5,626 nucleotides of DNA from Campylobacterales bacterium. Its GTDB lineage: Bacteria > Campylobacterota > Campylobacteria > Campylobacterales > QNZT01. Of this stretch, positions 1-5,626 are shown one piece after another; positions within the stretch are counted from its first letter, which is position 1, and each line of letters opens with the position of its first letter. The translations under genes and the position numbers were made by a program. Under the pieces are notes generated by a model. The model was not told where the DNA came from and searched no databases. It saw only the letters and a list, made by a program, of their open reading frames with translations. Where the stretch lies: assembly GCA_026985685.1 (NCBI GenBank), contig JALSQA010000016.1, positions 1 through 5,626 of the forward strand, in the 5' to 3' direction.

Positions 1-1199
1 GCTTGTGCAACTGCACTTGCAACATATACAAGAACTCTTCTATCAAATGGTGATGGGATGATATATTCAGTTCCCCAAGTCATATCATCTCTTCCGTGAG
101 CTTTTTGAACATGATCTGGAACTGGCTCTTTTGCTAACTCTGCAAGTGCACGAGATGCTGCCATTTTCATATTTTCTGTAATTTTAGTTGCTCTTACATC
201 TAGGGCACCTCTAAAGATTTGAGGGAATCCAAGAACATTATTTACCTGGTTAGGAAAGTCACTTCTTCCTGTTCCAACGATTACATCAGGTCGTGCCTCT
301 TTTGCAAGTGGTGGCATGATTTCTGGAATTGGGTTTGCACAAGCAAAGATAATTGGGTTTTTATCACTCATTGTTTTTACCCACTCAGGCTTGATCAAAT
401 CTGGTCCAGAAAGACCAAGAACCATATCAGCATCTTTCATTGCATCTTCTAATGTTCTATCTGGAGTTTCAAATGCAAATTGTTGTTTATATTTATTTAA
501 ATCATCTCTTCCGCTATGAATTACACCCTTAGAGTCTAGCATTGTAATATTTTTAACACCAAGTGCTTTATACATATTTGCACAAGCAATTCCAGAAGCA
601 CCTGCACCAATTACAACAACTTTCAAATCTTCAGCTGGTTTGCCAGTCATCTCTAAAACACCAATTAAACCAGCAGTTGTGATAACAGCTGTTCCGTGTT
701 GATCATCATGAAATACTGGAACATTACAAATTTCTTTAAGTCTATCTTCGATTTCAAAACATCTTGGAGCTGAGATATCTTCTAAGTTTACACCACCAAA
801 ACTATCTGCCATTGCTGCAACAATATTTACAATTTCGTCTACATCTTTTGTATTAAGCTCAATATCAACAGCATCAACATTTGCAAATGTTTTAAATAAA
901 ACACCTTTACCTTCCATTACTGGTTTACCAGCTAAGTGTCCAATATCACCAAGACCAAGAACAGCTGTACCATCACTAACAACAGCAACTAAGTTACCTT
1001 TGTTTGTATATTCGTAAGCTTTATCTATATCTTTTTCTATTTCAAGACATGGAAATGCAACACCTGGGCTATATGCCATTGATAACTCTTTTTCAGTATC
1101 ACACGCTTTTGTTAAAAGCGTTCCTGTCTTTCCGTTTGTATCAAACTCATTTTGTGCTCTATGGTACTGTAATGATTCTTGCTCAAAATTATCACTCAT
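1..1199 (-). CDS. Malic enzyme (malate dehydrogenase, decarboxylating), short form, C-terminus cut by window edge
   Basis: Oxidatively decarboxylates malate to pyruvate and CO2 with NAD(P)+ in the cytoplasm, linking the TCA cycle to pyruvate. My translation gives 399 codons without a stop before the left edge. Short bacterial malic enzymes are about 400-430 residues, so little is missing; the long phosphotransacetylase-fused form cannot be excluded from this fragment. Visible motifs: YSPGVA (43-48) with the family Tyr, SDGTAVLGLGDIG (75-87), EGKG with a conserved Lys (98), NLEDISAPRCFEIE (138-151) with acidic metal ligands, HDDQHGTA (164-171), a Rossmann GAGASG (198-203), and CANPIPEI. The ATG at 1199 is backed by AAGGAG at 1212-1207, 7 bases away. 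Arg codons are almost all AGA and Gly almost all GGT or GGA, suggesting high expression. Cofactor preference (NAD or NADP) cannot be decided here, so I give no symbol; such genes are annotated maeB, sfcA or mez. Confidence 0.96.
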   Translation of the reverse strand, partial: MSDNFEQESLQYHRAQNEFDTNGKTGTLLTKACDTEKELSMAYSPGVAFPCLEIEKDIDKAYEYTNKGNLVAVVSDGTAVLGLGDIGHLAGKPVMEGKGVLFKTFANVDAVDIELNTKDVDEIVNIVAAMADSFGGVNLEDISAPRCFEIEDRLKEICNVPVFHDDQHGTAVITTAGLIGVLEMTGKPAEDLKVVVIGAGASGIACANMYKALGVKNITMLDSKGVIHSGRDDLNKYKQQFAFETPDRTLEDAMKDADMVLGLSGPDLIKPEWVKTMSDKNPIIFACANPIPEIMPPLAKEARPDVIVGTGRSDFPNQVNNVLGFPQIFRGALDVRATKITENMKMAASRALAELAKEPVPDHVQKAHGRDDMTWGTEYIIPSPFDRRVLVYVASAVAQ

Positions 1200-1251
1200 G
1201 CTATATCTCCTTAAATTATATATTAATTAATTATTTACTAATAATTAAAAT

Positions 1252-1280
1252 ATTATATTATTTGAAGAGTTAAGCTATAA
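1252..1280 (-). promoter_or_regulatory. Candidate promoter of the malic enzyme gene
   Basis: A perfect TATAAT lies at 1257-1252 on the minus strand, about 53 bases before the start codon. A 17-base spacer leads back to TTATAG (1280-1275), a poor -35 match. Campylobacterota housekeeping promoters usually lack a conserved -35 and have T-rich runs upstream; an eight-T run lies at 1289-1282. A second TATAAT at 1220-1215 is too close to the Shine-Dalgarno sequence to serve. The rest of the 1200-1343 gap is A/T-rich. I see no convincing GC stem-loop terminator for the thioesterase gene, only an A-run/T-run pairing around 1303-1329. Confidence 0.35.
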
Positions 1281-1343
1281 GAAAAAAAACTACATTTACC
1301 TTTGAAAAAAACAATAGTGTAACTTTTTGAAGCGTATTAGATT

Positions 1344-1763
1344 TTATAATTTCACTTCTTGTACAAACCAAACAAATTCGCACACAGCACAAACTTCATT
1401 TTCTTCATTTAACACTTCAACCATAACCTCTATACTCCCTCTTCCTTTTTTTGAAAACTGCTTCTCAAAACGCTCTGATAGTTCATCTTCTACCCAAGCT
1501 TTTGCTATCATAAAATTTTTGATCTGTTTTTTGTAGCGTATGTTTGAGGATCGAAGAAGGGGAATAACATTTTTATTTAATTCACAATATCGTTTAGATA
1601 AAAAAAGTCCACTTTGTGTTTCAGCTAATGTATAAATAACTCCAGCATGAATTGAACCAAGATGATTAGCAAGTTTTGGTTTTGATGATAATTTCAAGGT
1701 ATCTTTTTGCTCTTCTTCTATACCAAGATATGAAACGAAAGGAATATCCAATATCTCTTTCAT
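1344..1763 (-). CDS. PaaI/DUF4442-like hotdog-fold thioesterase
   Basis: Small single-domain protein of 139 residues from the ATG at 1763, matching the usual length of hotdog-fold acyl-CoA thioesterases. The signature is the segment NHLGSIHAGVIYTLAE (33-48 from this ATG), the family pattern in which a loop leads into the long central helix and an Asp or Glu at its start (here Glu48) is the likely catalytic acid. The rest alternates beta-strands as expected (RSSNIRYKKQIKNFMIAKAW, then IEVMVEVLNE and VCAVCEFVWFV). It would hydrolyse a thioester, probably acyl- or aryl-CoA, in the cytoplasm; the substrate is unknown. An in-frame TTG at 1766 could add one residue, but ATG is preferred because it overlaps the upstream TGA by one base (TGATG), implying translational coupling. 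The only upstream purine run, GGGG, is 10 bases from the ATG. It is the second gene of the operator-controlled operon. Confidence 0.85.
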   Translation of the reverse strand: MKEILDIPFVSYLGIEEEQKDTLKLSSKPKLANHLGSIHAGVIYTLAETQSGLFLSKRYCELNKNVIPLLRSSNIRYKKQIKNFMIAKAWVEDELSERFEKQFSKKGRGSIEVMVEVLNEENEVCAVCEFVWFVQEVKL

Positions 1764-2284
1764 CAATCTTTTACCCCATAAGCTGTTAAGATACGTCCAT
1801 TTTTTAGAATCACACCAGCGTGTTCTATGGCATCAAAAATATCTTTTTGCGTCCATCCAGATTCAAACAATTCATCAAAATCTTTTTGCACACAAGATTT
1901 ACTTTCATACATTGCCTTGATCGCAAACAAAGCAAGAGTTTTATGTTTTTCATCAAATGGAATCTTTGAAATATCAGATATACTACTATCAAGCTCTAAC
2001 TGAGTATAACCTCTTGAAAGCAGTAGTTTTGTGTTAAACATTTTGCAATATGGATAAGACTCTTTATAGGCTACAAACAAACGTAAAAATCCAAAAAAAT
2101 CAGGCTCTATGTGAGGATGTCTGGCAATACGAGCAACTGATTTTAAAAACTCTTCAAGATAATCAGCATCAATATCTCCTAGACAATACATTTGTGGCGG
2201 GACTTCACCATAAAGCACTTTCACTTTTTTATAAATCCTTTCTAACCGTTCTTGTTGATTTGTATTTGCTTGTGTCATAAACAT
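1763..2284 (-). CDS. AhpD-like / carboxymuconolactone decarboxylase-fold protein with degraded CxxC motif
   Basis: A 173-residue all-helical protein with the layout of the AhpD/CMD superfamily: a conserved entry VPPQMYCLG (28-36), a helix with the active-site region YPYCKMFN (77-84), LLLSRGYTQLEL, then DEKHKTLALFAIKAM, and the repeat-like end VQKDFDELFESGWTQKDIFDAIEHAG. Family peroxidase-type members carry CxxCxxxH; here the first Cys is Tyr77, the second is kept as Cys80, and the His is Asn84. Disulfide-based peroxidase activity is therefore unlikely unless Cys34 substitutes. It may act as a decarboxylase or isomerase-like enzyme or a binding protein; the function is unknown. The ATG at 2284 is chosen because GAGGAG (2296-2291) sits 6 bases upstream; the in-frame ATG at 2278 would be 12 bases away. 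First gene of the operon, coupled to the thioesterase by a 1-base overlap, and preceded by two TetR-type operators. Confidence 0.78.
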   Translation of the reverse strand: MFMTQANTNQQERLERIYKKVKVLYGEVPPQMYCLGDIDADYLEEFLKSVARIARHPHIEPDFFGFLRLFVAYKESYPYCKMFNTKLLLSRGYTQLELDSSISDISKIPFDEKHKTLALFAIKAMYESKSCVQKDFDELFESGWTQKDIFDAIEHAGVILKNGRILTAYGVKD

Positions 2285-2307
2285 GAAAAACTCCTCTTTT
2301 TTAGTAT

Positions 2308-2323
2308 TAGACTTTTTAGTCTA
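2308..2323. promoter_or_regulatory. Operator 1: palindrome TAGACT-N4-AGTCTA over the likely transcription start
   Basis: Perfect 6-bp inverted repeat with a TTTT spacer. The left flank also matches operator 2, so the 9-base string TATTAGACT occurs at 2305-2313 and again at 2351-2359. It lies between the candidate -10 (2334-2329) and the ribosome binding site (2296-2291), where a bound repressor would block initiation or early elongation. Form and spacing fit a TetR-family dimer site and are close to the NemR-type box (TAGACC-N4-GGTCTA, from memory). That the product of the adjacent tetR binds it is inferred. Confidence 0.8.
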
Positions 2324-2328
2324 GTGAA

Positions 2329-2357
2329 AGTATAAAATATTATTTCTTAATATTAGA
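2329..2357 (-). promoter_or_regulatory. Candidate promoter of the AhpD-fold/thioesterase operon
   Basis: TATACT at 2334-2329 on the minus strand is the best -10 in the 82-base gap between tetR and the operon. A 17-base spacer leads to TCTAAT (2357-2352), a weak -35 lying within operator 2. The predicted transcription start, around 2322, falls at the edge of operator 1. The leader would be about 38 bases. The layout would let the two operators cover both ends of the promoter. Confidence 0.45.
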
Positions 2358-2373
2358 CTAAACAGTCTAATAT
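2350..2373. promoter_or_regulatory. Operator 2: perfect 10-bp-arm palindrome at the end of tetR
   Basis: Left arm ATATTAGACT (2350-2359), spacer AAAC, right arm AGTCTAATAT (2364-2373), with no mismatch over 24 bases. The core TAGACT-N4-AGTCTA is identical to operator 1, and the centres are 46 bp apart, a little over four helical turns. It overlaps the TAG stop codon (2369-2367) and last sense codon of tetR and covers the -35 region of the downstream promoter. In RNA it could also form a hairpin, but no U-run follows, so I do not call it a terminator. Confidence 0.85.
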
Positions 2374-2954
2374 ATTCTATATCGATTTAATTCATCAAGT
2401 AAAAAGCGACTCTGAGAAATAAATACTTTTGGAGAAGAGAGAGATGGAGAAAGTGATAAAATCCCCCAAACACTACTAAGCATAAAAGCAGCAAATGCTA
2501 AATAATCAAGGCTTTCATCAAATTCTTTTTCATCTATACCTTGCTTTAACAACATCGCGATACCTTTATGCATTTGATTGTATTTCTCAATCAATAATTT
2601 ATCAAAATCTTTATCTACGGGAGAAAGTTCTACCATTAAACGATAAAGTGGACAACCATGTTCTATCAAAGGACGGTTACGACTCATAGCTGCAAAAGTG
2701 TTACGAAAACTTTCATAAACCGTACAACCTTTATGTTTCTCAAAATGAAAAAACTCATCCATTTTAGGAAATAACCTCTCCTCAACCATAGCCAGCACCA
2801 ATGCTTTTTTTGAACCAAAATAGTGATACATAGATCCTTTAGGAACAGATGCTTTTTTTAAGATTCTATCGACAGATGTAGCTGCATATCCATAAGTATA
2901 AACTTCTTCAAATGTAGCATCCAAAAGTAATTGACGTGCAGATTGTTTTTTCAT
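2367..2954 (-). CDS. TetR-family transcriptional repressor, NemR/LmrA-like
   Basis: A 195-residue protein, the normal TetR-family length. The N-terminal helix-turn-helix spans about residues 8-54: ARQLLLDATFEEVYTYGYAATSV, then ILKKASVPKGSMYHYFGSKKAL, the classic recognition-helix region. The C-terminal effector domain contains IEHGCPLYRLMVELSPVD (97-114), resembling the GC-containing segment of NemR/AcuR/LmrA-type regulators; Cys77 and Cys101 are possible sensing residues. The ATG at 2954 is 9 bases after the tex stop, with a weak AGG (2965-2963) 8 bases upstream, so it is probably transcribed with tex and lacks a clear promoter of its own. It reads toward the AhpD-fold operon, and its own 3' end carries operator 2. 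It most likely represses that operon and releases it on binding or reacting with a ligand. The inducer is unknown. Confidence 0.93.
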   Translation of the reverse strand: MKKQSARQLLLDATFEEVYTYGYAATSVDRILKKASVPKGSMYHYFGSKKALVLAMVEERLFPKMDEFFHFEKHKGCTVYESFRNTFAAMSRNRPLIEHGCPLYRLMVELSPVDKDFDKLLIEKYNQMHKGIAMLLKQGIDEKEFDESLDYLAFAAFMLSSVWGILSLSPSLSSPKVFISQSRFLLDELNRYRIY

Positions 2955-2963
2955 ATAATTTAC

Positions 2964-5060
2964 CTAATCCTCTTTTAAACTCAAACTAACTCTTCCTTTT
3001 GCATGATCTATTCCTATCACTTCGATTCTTGGTAAGTATTGATTCACACAAACAACTTCAAGAGGATGGGAGATACGTTTATTGCTCATTTTAGAGATGT
3101 GTATCATACCATCATTTTTAAGTCCTATATCCACAAAAACACCAAAATCAGCTATATTTCTCACAACACCAGAAACAATACTCCCTTCTTGTAACTTATC
3201 AATATCAGTAACATCATCACGAAATGGTATTTGTGGAAGTTCGCTTCTTGGATCAAATCCAGGTTTTTGTAACTCTTTTATAATATCTTTGATCGTTTCT
3301 TCACCTACATTTTGTTCTCTTGCAAAAGATGAGATCTCTACATCTATAGATTTTTGCAATTTTTTAGCGATATCATAACTTTCAGGGTGAATCCCAGTAT
3401 TGTCAAAGATACTCTTACCTTCTCTTATACGCATAAATCCTGCACACTGTTCAAAGGCTTTAGACCCCAGTCCTTTAACTTTTAAAAGCTCTTTTTTACT
3501 TTGAAATGCTCCATTATTTTCACGATACTCTATGATACGTTCTGCCATTTTTAAACCTACACCAGCTACATAAGAGAGGAGAGAAACTGAGGCACTATTA
3601 AGATCAACACCAACATGATTTACCAAGTCTTCGACCTTTTGATTAAGTTTTTTCGACAGAAGCTTTTGATCTACATCATGTTGATACTGCCCTATTCCTA
3701 AAGATTTTGGATCGATTTTAACAAGTGAAGCCATAGGATCTCGAAGACGTTGAGCTATGGAGATAGCTCCTCTTATAGTAACATCCAGATCAGGGTATTC
3801 CTGGGAAGCTATTTTAGAAGCAGAATAAACTGATGCACCAGCTTCAGATACTACAGTATATTTGATAGGTTGTTCACTCTTTTGATTAAACTGAGCAAAA
3901 AATCCTTGTGTCTCTCTTGATGCAGTTCCATTTCCTATGGCTACACCATTTATAGCATATTTTTTCACCAATTTTTCTACCGTATCAAAAGATTTTTCAA
4001 AATCATTATGAGGCGGAGTAGGATATATGACAGCATGATCTAAATATTTACCATTTTCATCAATCACCGCCAATTTACAACCAGTACGAAAAGCAGGATC
4101 GACACCAAGCAATACTTTTCCCATAACAGGTGGGGTCATGAGAAGCTGGGTAAGATTTTTTCCAAAAACAGAGATTGCCGCTATATCTGATCTCTCTTTG
4201 AGATTTAAATGTATTTCTCTCTCTAAGGAGGGAAAAAGAAGACGTTTAAAACCATCTTTATAAGCATCAAAAAGTAACTCTTTACTATCTTGCATATGAC
4301 CTTTGATACGAAATCTATACAGTGTTTCAAAGTATCGTTCAGTATCGATAGTAATCTTTACAGAAAGCTCCTTTTCTTTTACCCCTCTCATAATCGCTAA
4401 ATATCTATGAGATGGTATAAAGGCTACTTTTTCACTATGTTGTGCATACTTTGTATATTGCCCCTCTTTTTGAAAATTTTTAGCAGCTTTGACTTCTAAT
4501 ATCCCATGTTTTTGTATTAAATTACGCAATACTTGTCTCTCTTTGGGATCATCACTAAATCTCTCAGCTATGATATCCTGTGCTCCTTTGATCGCATCTG
4601 AAATAGTTTTGATATCACCTTTGCAATACTTTTTAGCCTCTTTTTCAAATAAATTTTTTGTTAATTTTGATTTTTGCAAAATATCAGCCAAAGGCTCCAA
4701 TCCTGCTTCAATAGCTACTATCGCACGAGTATTTCGTTTTTGCTTAAAAGGACGGTAAATATCTTCAAGTGCTGTCATCGTAGTCACATCGTCTATAGCA
4801 TTTTTGAGTTTTGATGTCAAAATATTACGCTCTTTTAGAGTAGAGATAATCTCTTCTTTACGATCAAAAAGATTTTTAATTCGAGTATACTCATCAAAAA
4901 ATTTTCGCAACGTTTCATCATCCGCACCACCAGTCATCTCTTTACGATAACGTGCGATAAAAGGAATAGTTGCACCATCATTGAGTAGTTTGATTATGTT
5001 TTCAATCTCTTTTTGACCTAAAGTACTCTTTTGTGTGAGCATAGATATAAATTTTTGCAT
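2964..5060 (-). CDS. tex: Tex-family RNA-binding transcription accessory protein (S1 domain)
   Basis: Cytoplasmic nucleic-acid-binding protein of the Tex/YhgF family, linked in other bacteria to transcription and transcript handling. At 698 residues it is shorter than E. coli YhgF (about 773), mainly because it ends right after the S1 domain. Domains in order: N-terminal helical Tex_N with the signature GATIPFIARYRKEMTGG (29-45); YqgF/RNase H-like fold from about 315, with LGVDPAFRTGCK (318-329; Ala where Gly is common), AIGNGTASRETQ (374-385) and EAGASVYSAS (406-415); DPMASLVKIDPKSLGIGQ (441-458); helix-hairpin-helix with NSASVSLLSYVAGVG and ELLKVKGLGSKAFEQCAGF (488-543); and S1 RNA-binding domain (about 624-696) with GVVRNIADFGVFVDIGLKNDGMIH. 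The ATG at 5060 has GGAG (5068-5065) only 4 bases upstream, a tight but usable spacing. It ends 9 bases before tetR, so the two probably share a transcript. Confidence 0.97.
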   Translation of the reverse strand: MQKFISMLTQKSTLGQKEIENIIKLLNDGATIPFIARYRKEMTGGADDETLRKFFDEYTRIKNLFDRKEEIISTLKERNILTSKLKNAIDDVTTMTALEDIYRPFKQKRNTRAIVAIEAGLEPLADILQKSKLTKNLFEKEAKKYCKGDIKTISDAIKGAQDIIAERFSDDPKERQVLRNLIQKHGILEVKAAKNFQKEGQYTKYAQHSEKVAFIPSHRYLAIMRGVKEKELSVKITIDTERYFETLYRFRIKGHMQDSKELLFDAYKDGFKRLLFPSLEREIHLNLKERSDIAAISVFGKNLTQLLMTPPVMGKVLLGVDPAFRTGCKLAVIDENGKYLDHAVIYPTPPHNDFEKSFDTVEKLVKKYAINGVAIGNGTASRETQGFFAQFNQKSEQPIKYTVVSEAGASVYSASKIASQEYPDLDVTIRGAISIAQRLRDPMASLVKIDPKSLGIGQYQHDVDQKLLSKKLNQKVEDLVNHVGVDLNSASVSLLSYVAGVGLKMAERIIEYRENNGAFQSKKELLKVKGLGSKAFEQCAGFMRIREGKSIFDNTGIHPESYDIAKKLQKSIDVEISSFAREQNVGEETIKDIIKELQKPGFDPRSELPQIPFRDDVTDIDKLQEGSIVSGVVRNIADFGVFVDIGLKNDGMIHISKMSNKRISHPLEVVCVNQYLPRIEVIGIDHAKGRVSLSLKED

Positions 5061-5086
5061 AAAACTCCAACTAAATTTTTACCCTT

Positions 5087-5092
5087 ATCATA
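5087..5092 (-). promoter_or_regulatory. Possible -10 element for tex
   Basis: TATGAT at 5092-5087 on the minus strand would start transcription near 5080, leaving a leader of about 20 bases. A TTGACA lies upstream at 5108-5103 but only 10 bases away, too close for a normal sigma-70 pair. Support is therefore limited to the -10 and the T-rich stretch preceding it, which is the usual pattern in Campylobacterota. Confidence 0.25.
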
Positions 5093-5128
5093 ACACATAT
5101 TTTGTCAAAAAAACTCTTCTTCTTACAG

Positions 5129-5134
5129 TATAAA
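5129..5134 (+). promoter_or_regulatory. Possible -10 element for the multiheme cytochrome gene
   Basis: TATAAA at 5129-5134 follows a T/C-rich stretch (CTCTTCTTCTT, 5114-5124), with no clear -35. Transcription would start near 5141 and give a leader of about 119 bases containing the foldable region at 5173-5233. An alternative -10 is TAAAAT at 5151-5156, which would also keep that region in the transcript. Confidence 0.3.
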
Positions 5135-5172
5135 TAAAAGCAATAGCTGATAAAATGAATTTAAGAGCTTTT

Positions 5173-5233
5173 GGAAACGGAGACTTTAGTCCCGTATATC
5201 TAAGGCAACGCATTCCTCTTTCAGTAAAGGAAT
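5173..5233 (+). promoter_or_regulatory. Candidate structured 5' leader with alternative stems, upstream of the cytochrome
   Basis: Stem A is CGG(a)GACT with AGTCCCG (5178-5194), 7 pairs with one bulged A; its innermost T-A pair leaves only two loop bases and may open. Stem B is ATTCCT(c)TT with AAAGGAAT (5212-5233), closing a 5-base loop. TTCC (5213-5216) can instead pair with GGAA (5173-5176) and enclose stem A, so the two states exclude each other. The stretch 5171-5216 is about 46% GC, clearly above its surroundings. The element ends 14 bases before the AAGGGA ribosome binding site. It matches no riboswitch class I recognise, and no U-run follows stem B, so control of translation would be likelier than termination. 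Without an alignment this stays a hypothesis. Confidence 0.3.
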
Positions 5234-5259
5234 ATGAATTCAATATAAAGGGAAAAAAT

Positions 5260-5626
5260 ATGAAATACATATATCTTTTTTTAATATTCACACTATCACT
5301 ATTTGCAACTACAAACAGTTGTCTTAGTTGTCACAAAGGTATCGCTGACATTCGAGATAAAAATTCAACCATGATGAAAAAAATTCTTCAACTAGCAGAT
5401 CATGCAGGATACAAAGGTAATGACTGTATCGTTTGTCATGGTGGTAATCCTGAGGCACTAGATAAAGAAACAGCACACAAAGGTACACCAAAGTATTTTA
5501 AAAGTCATAAAGGTCCAAAAGCATTTTATCCATATCCTGCCAGTGCCTGGATTAATGAAAATACTTGTGGAATATGTCACCCAAAACAAGTCTCTTCCCA
5601 ATGGAACAATCTCATGGCAACGGAAC
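5260..5626 (+). CDS. Multiheme c-type cytochrome precursor, N-terminal part
   Basis: The first 122 codons are present; the gene runs off the right edge. A short Sec-type signal peptide is visible (MKYIYLFLIFTLSLFA, likely cleaved after Ala16), so the product is periplasmic. Three CxxCH heme sites follow: CLSCH (21-25), CIVCH (56-60) and CGICH (103-107). Further His residues (48, 73, 83) could serve as distal axial ligands for bis-His hemes. The stretch HGGNPEA...AHKG and the later FYPYPASAWINENTCGICH look like a large multiheme cytochrome family, but I cannot name the family or substrate from this fragment. The ATG at 5260 has AAGGGA (5248-5253) 6 bases upstream. Cys21 belongs to a heme site and has no lipobox before it, so this is not a lipoprotein. 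It is divergent from tex and belongs to whatever operon lies to the right, probably anaerobic or sulfur/nitrogen respiration (inference). Confidence 0.9.
   Translation, partial: MKYIYLFLIFTLSLFATTNSCLSCHKGIADIRDKNSTMMKKILQLADHAGYKGNDCIVCHGGNPEALDKETAHKGTPKYFKSHKGPKAFYPYPASAWINENTCGICHPKQVSSQWNNLMATE

Noticed and set aside
219..519. Two overlapping plus-strand open frames
   Set aside because: They lie antisense within the malic enzyme, whose translation is continuous and motif-rich; their own products resemble nothing.
1004..1273. Plus-strand open frame of 89 codons
   Set aside because: Antisense to the malic enzyme start and its upstream AT-rich region; no ribosome binding site or recognisable protein features.
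1303..1329. Intrinsic terminator after the thioesterase gene
   Set aside because: The pairing is only an A-run with a T-run around a 3-bp ACA/TGT core with mismatches; too weak to call.
2350..2373. Perfect palindrome read as a tetR transcription terminator
   Set aside because: The stem is AT-rich and no U-run follows on the minus strand. The second copy of the same core 46 bp away argues for a protein-binding site.
3082..3378. Plus-strand open frame over the tex 3' half, with a similar one at 4489-4758
   Set aside because: Antisense shadows of a full-length, well-supported tex gene.
5087..5108. TTGACA plus TATGAT as a sigma-70 promoter for tex
   Set aside because: The spacer is only 10 bases instead of about 17; only the -10 is kept, at low confidence.
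5173..5233. Known riboswitch (c-di-GMP-I, SAM, TPP, cobalamin)
   Set aside because: The diagnostic conserved strings of these classes are absent; only isolated fragments such as GGCAAC are shared.
5088..5291. Minus-strand open frame of 67 codons across the divergent region
   Set aside because: It covers the cytochrome leader and signal-peptide region on the opposite strand, and I see no family resemblance.

Overview
The window is AT-rich, with short intergenic gaps, A/T-rich upstream regions, and proteins typical of a free-living respiratory member of the Campylobacterota (Epsilonproteobacteria; something like Sulfurimonas, Sulfurospirillum or Arcobacter). That placement is an inference from composition and gene content. 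Nothing here names a species. I see no rRNA, tRNA, mobile element, CRISPR array or other sign of recent transfer, and no stretch over 300 bases lacks a gene.

Layout. Five genes lie on the minus strand and one on the plus strand. From the right end: a plus-strand multiheme c-type cytochrome precursor starts at 5260 and runs off the window. A 199-base divergent region (5061-5259) separates it from tex (5060-2964, minus), a nucleic-acid-binding transcription accessory protein. Nine bases after tex comes a TetR-family repressor gene (2954-2367). An 82-base gap follows, holding two copies of one palindrome around a candidate promoter. Then come an AhpD/carboxymuconolactone-decarboxylase-fold protein (2284-1763) and a small hotdog-fold thioesterase (1763-1344), whose start and stop codons overlap by one base. 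After a 144-base AT-rich gap comes a malic enzyme (1199 to the left edge), which lacks only its extreme C-terminus.

How the parts may work together. Malic enzyme and tex are housekeeping genes. The most interesting unit is the middle one: a TetR regulator with a NemR/LmrA-like effector-domain signature, two identical-core operators (TAGACT-N4-AGTCTA, centres 46 bp apart) bracketing the downstream promoter, and a translationally coupled two-gene operon. The AhpD-fold protein has lost the redox CxxC...H motif of its superfamily, keeping one Cys. I infer a small inducible response to an electrophile or an aromatic/acyl compound; the substrate cannot be read from the sequence. The second item of interest is the cytochrome leader, which is GC-richer than its surroundings and can form two mutually exclusive stems just upstream of the ribosome binding site.
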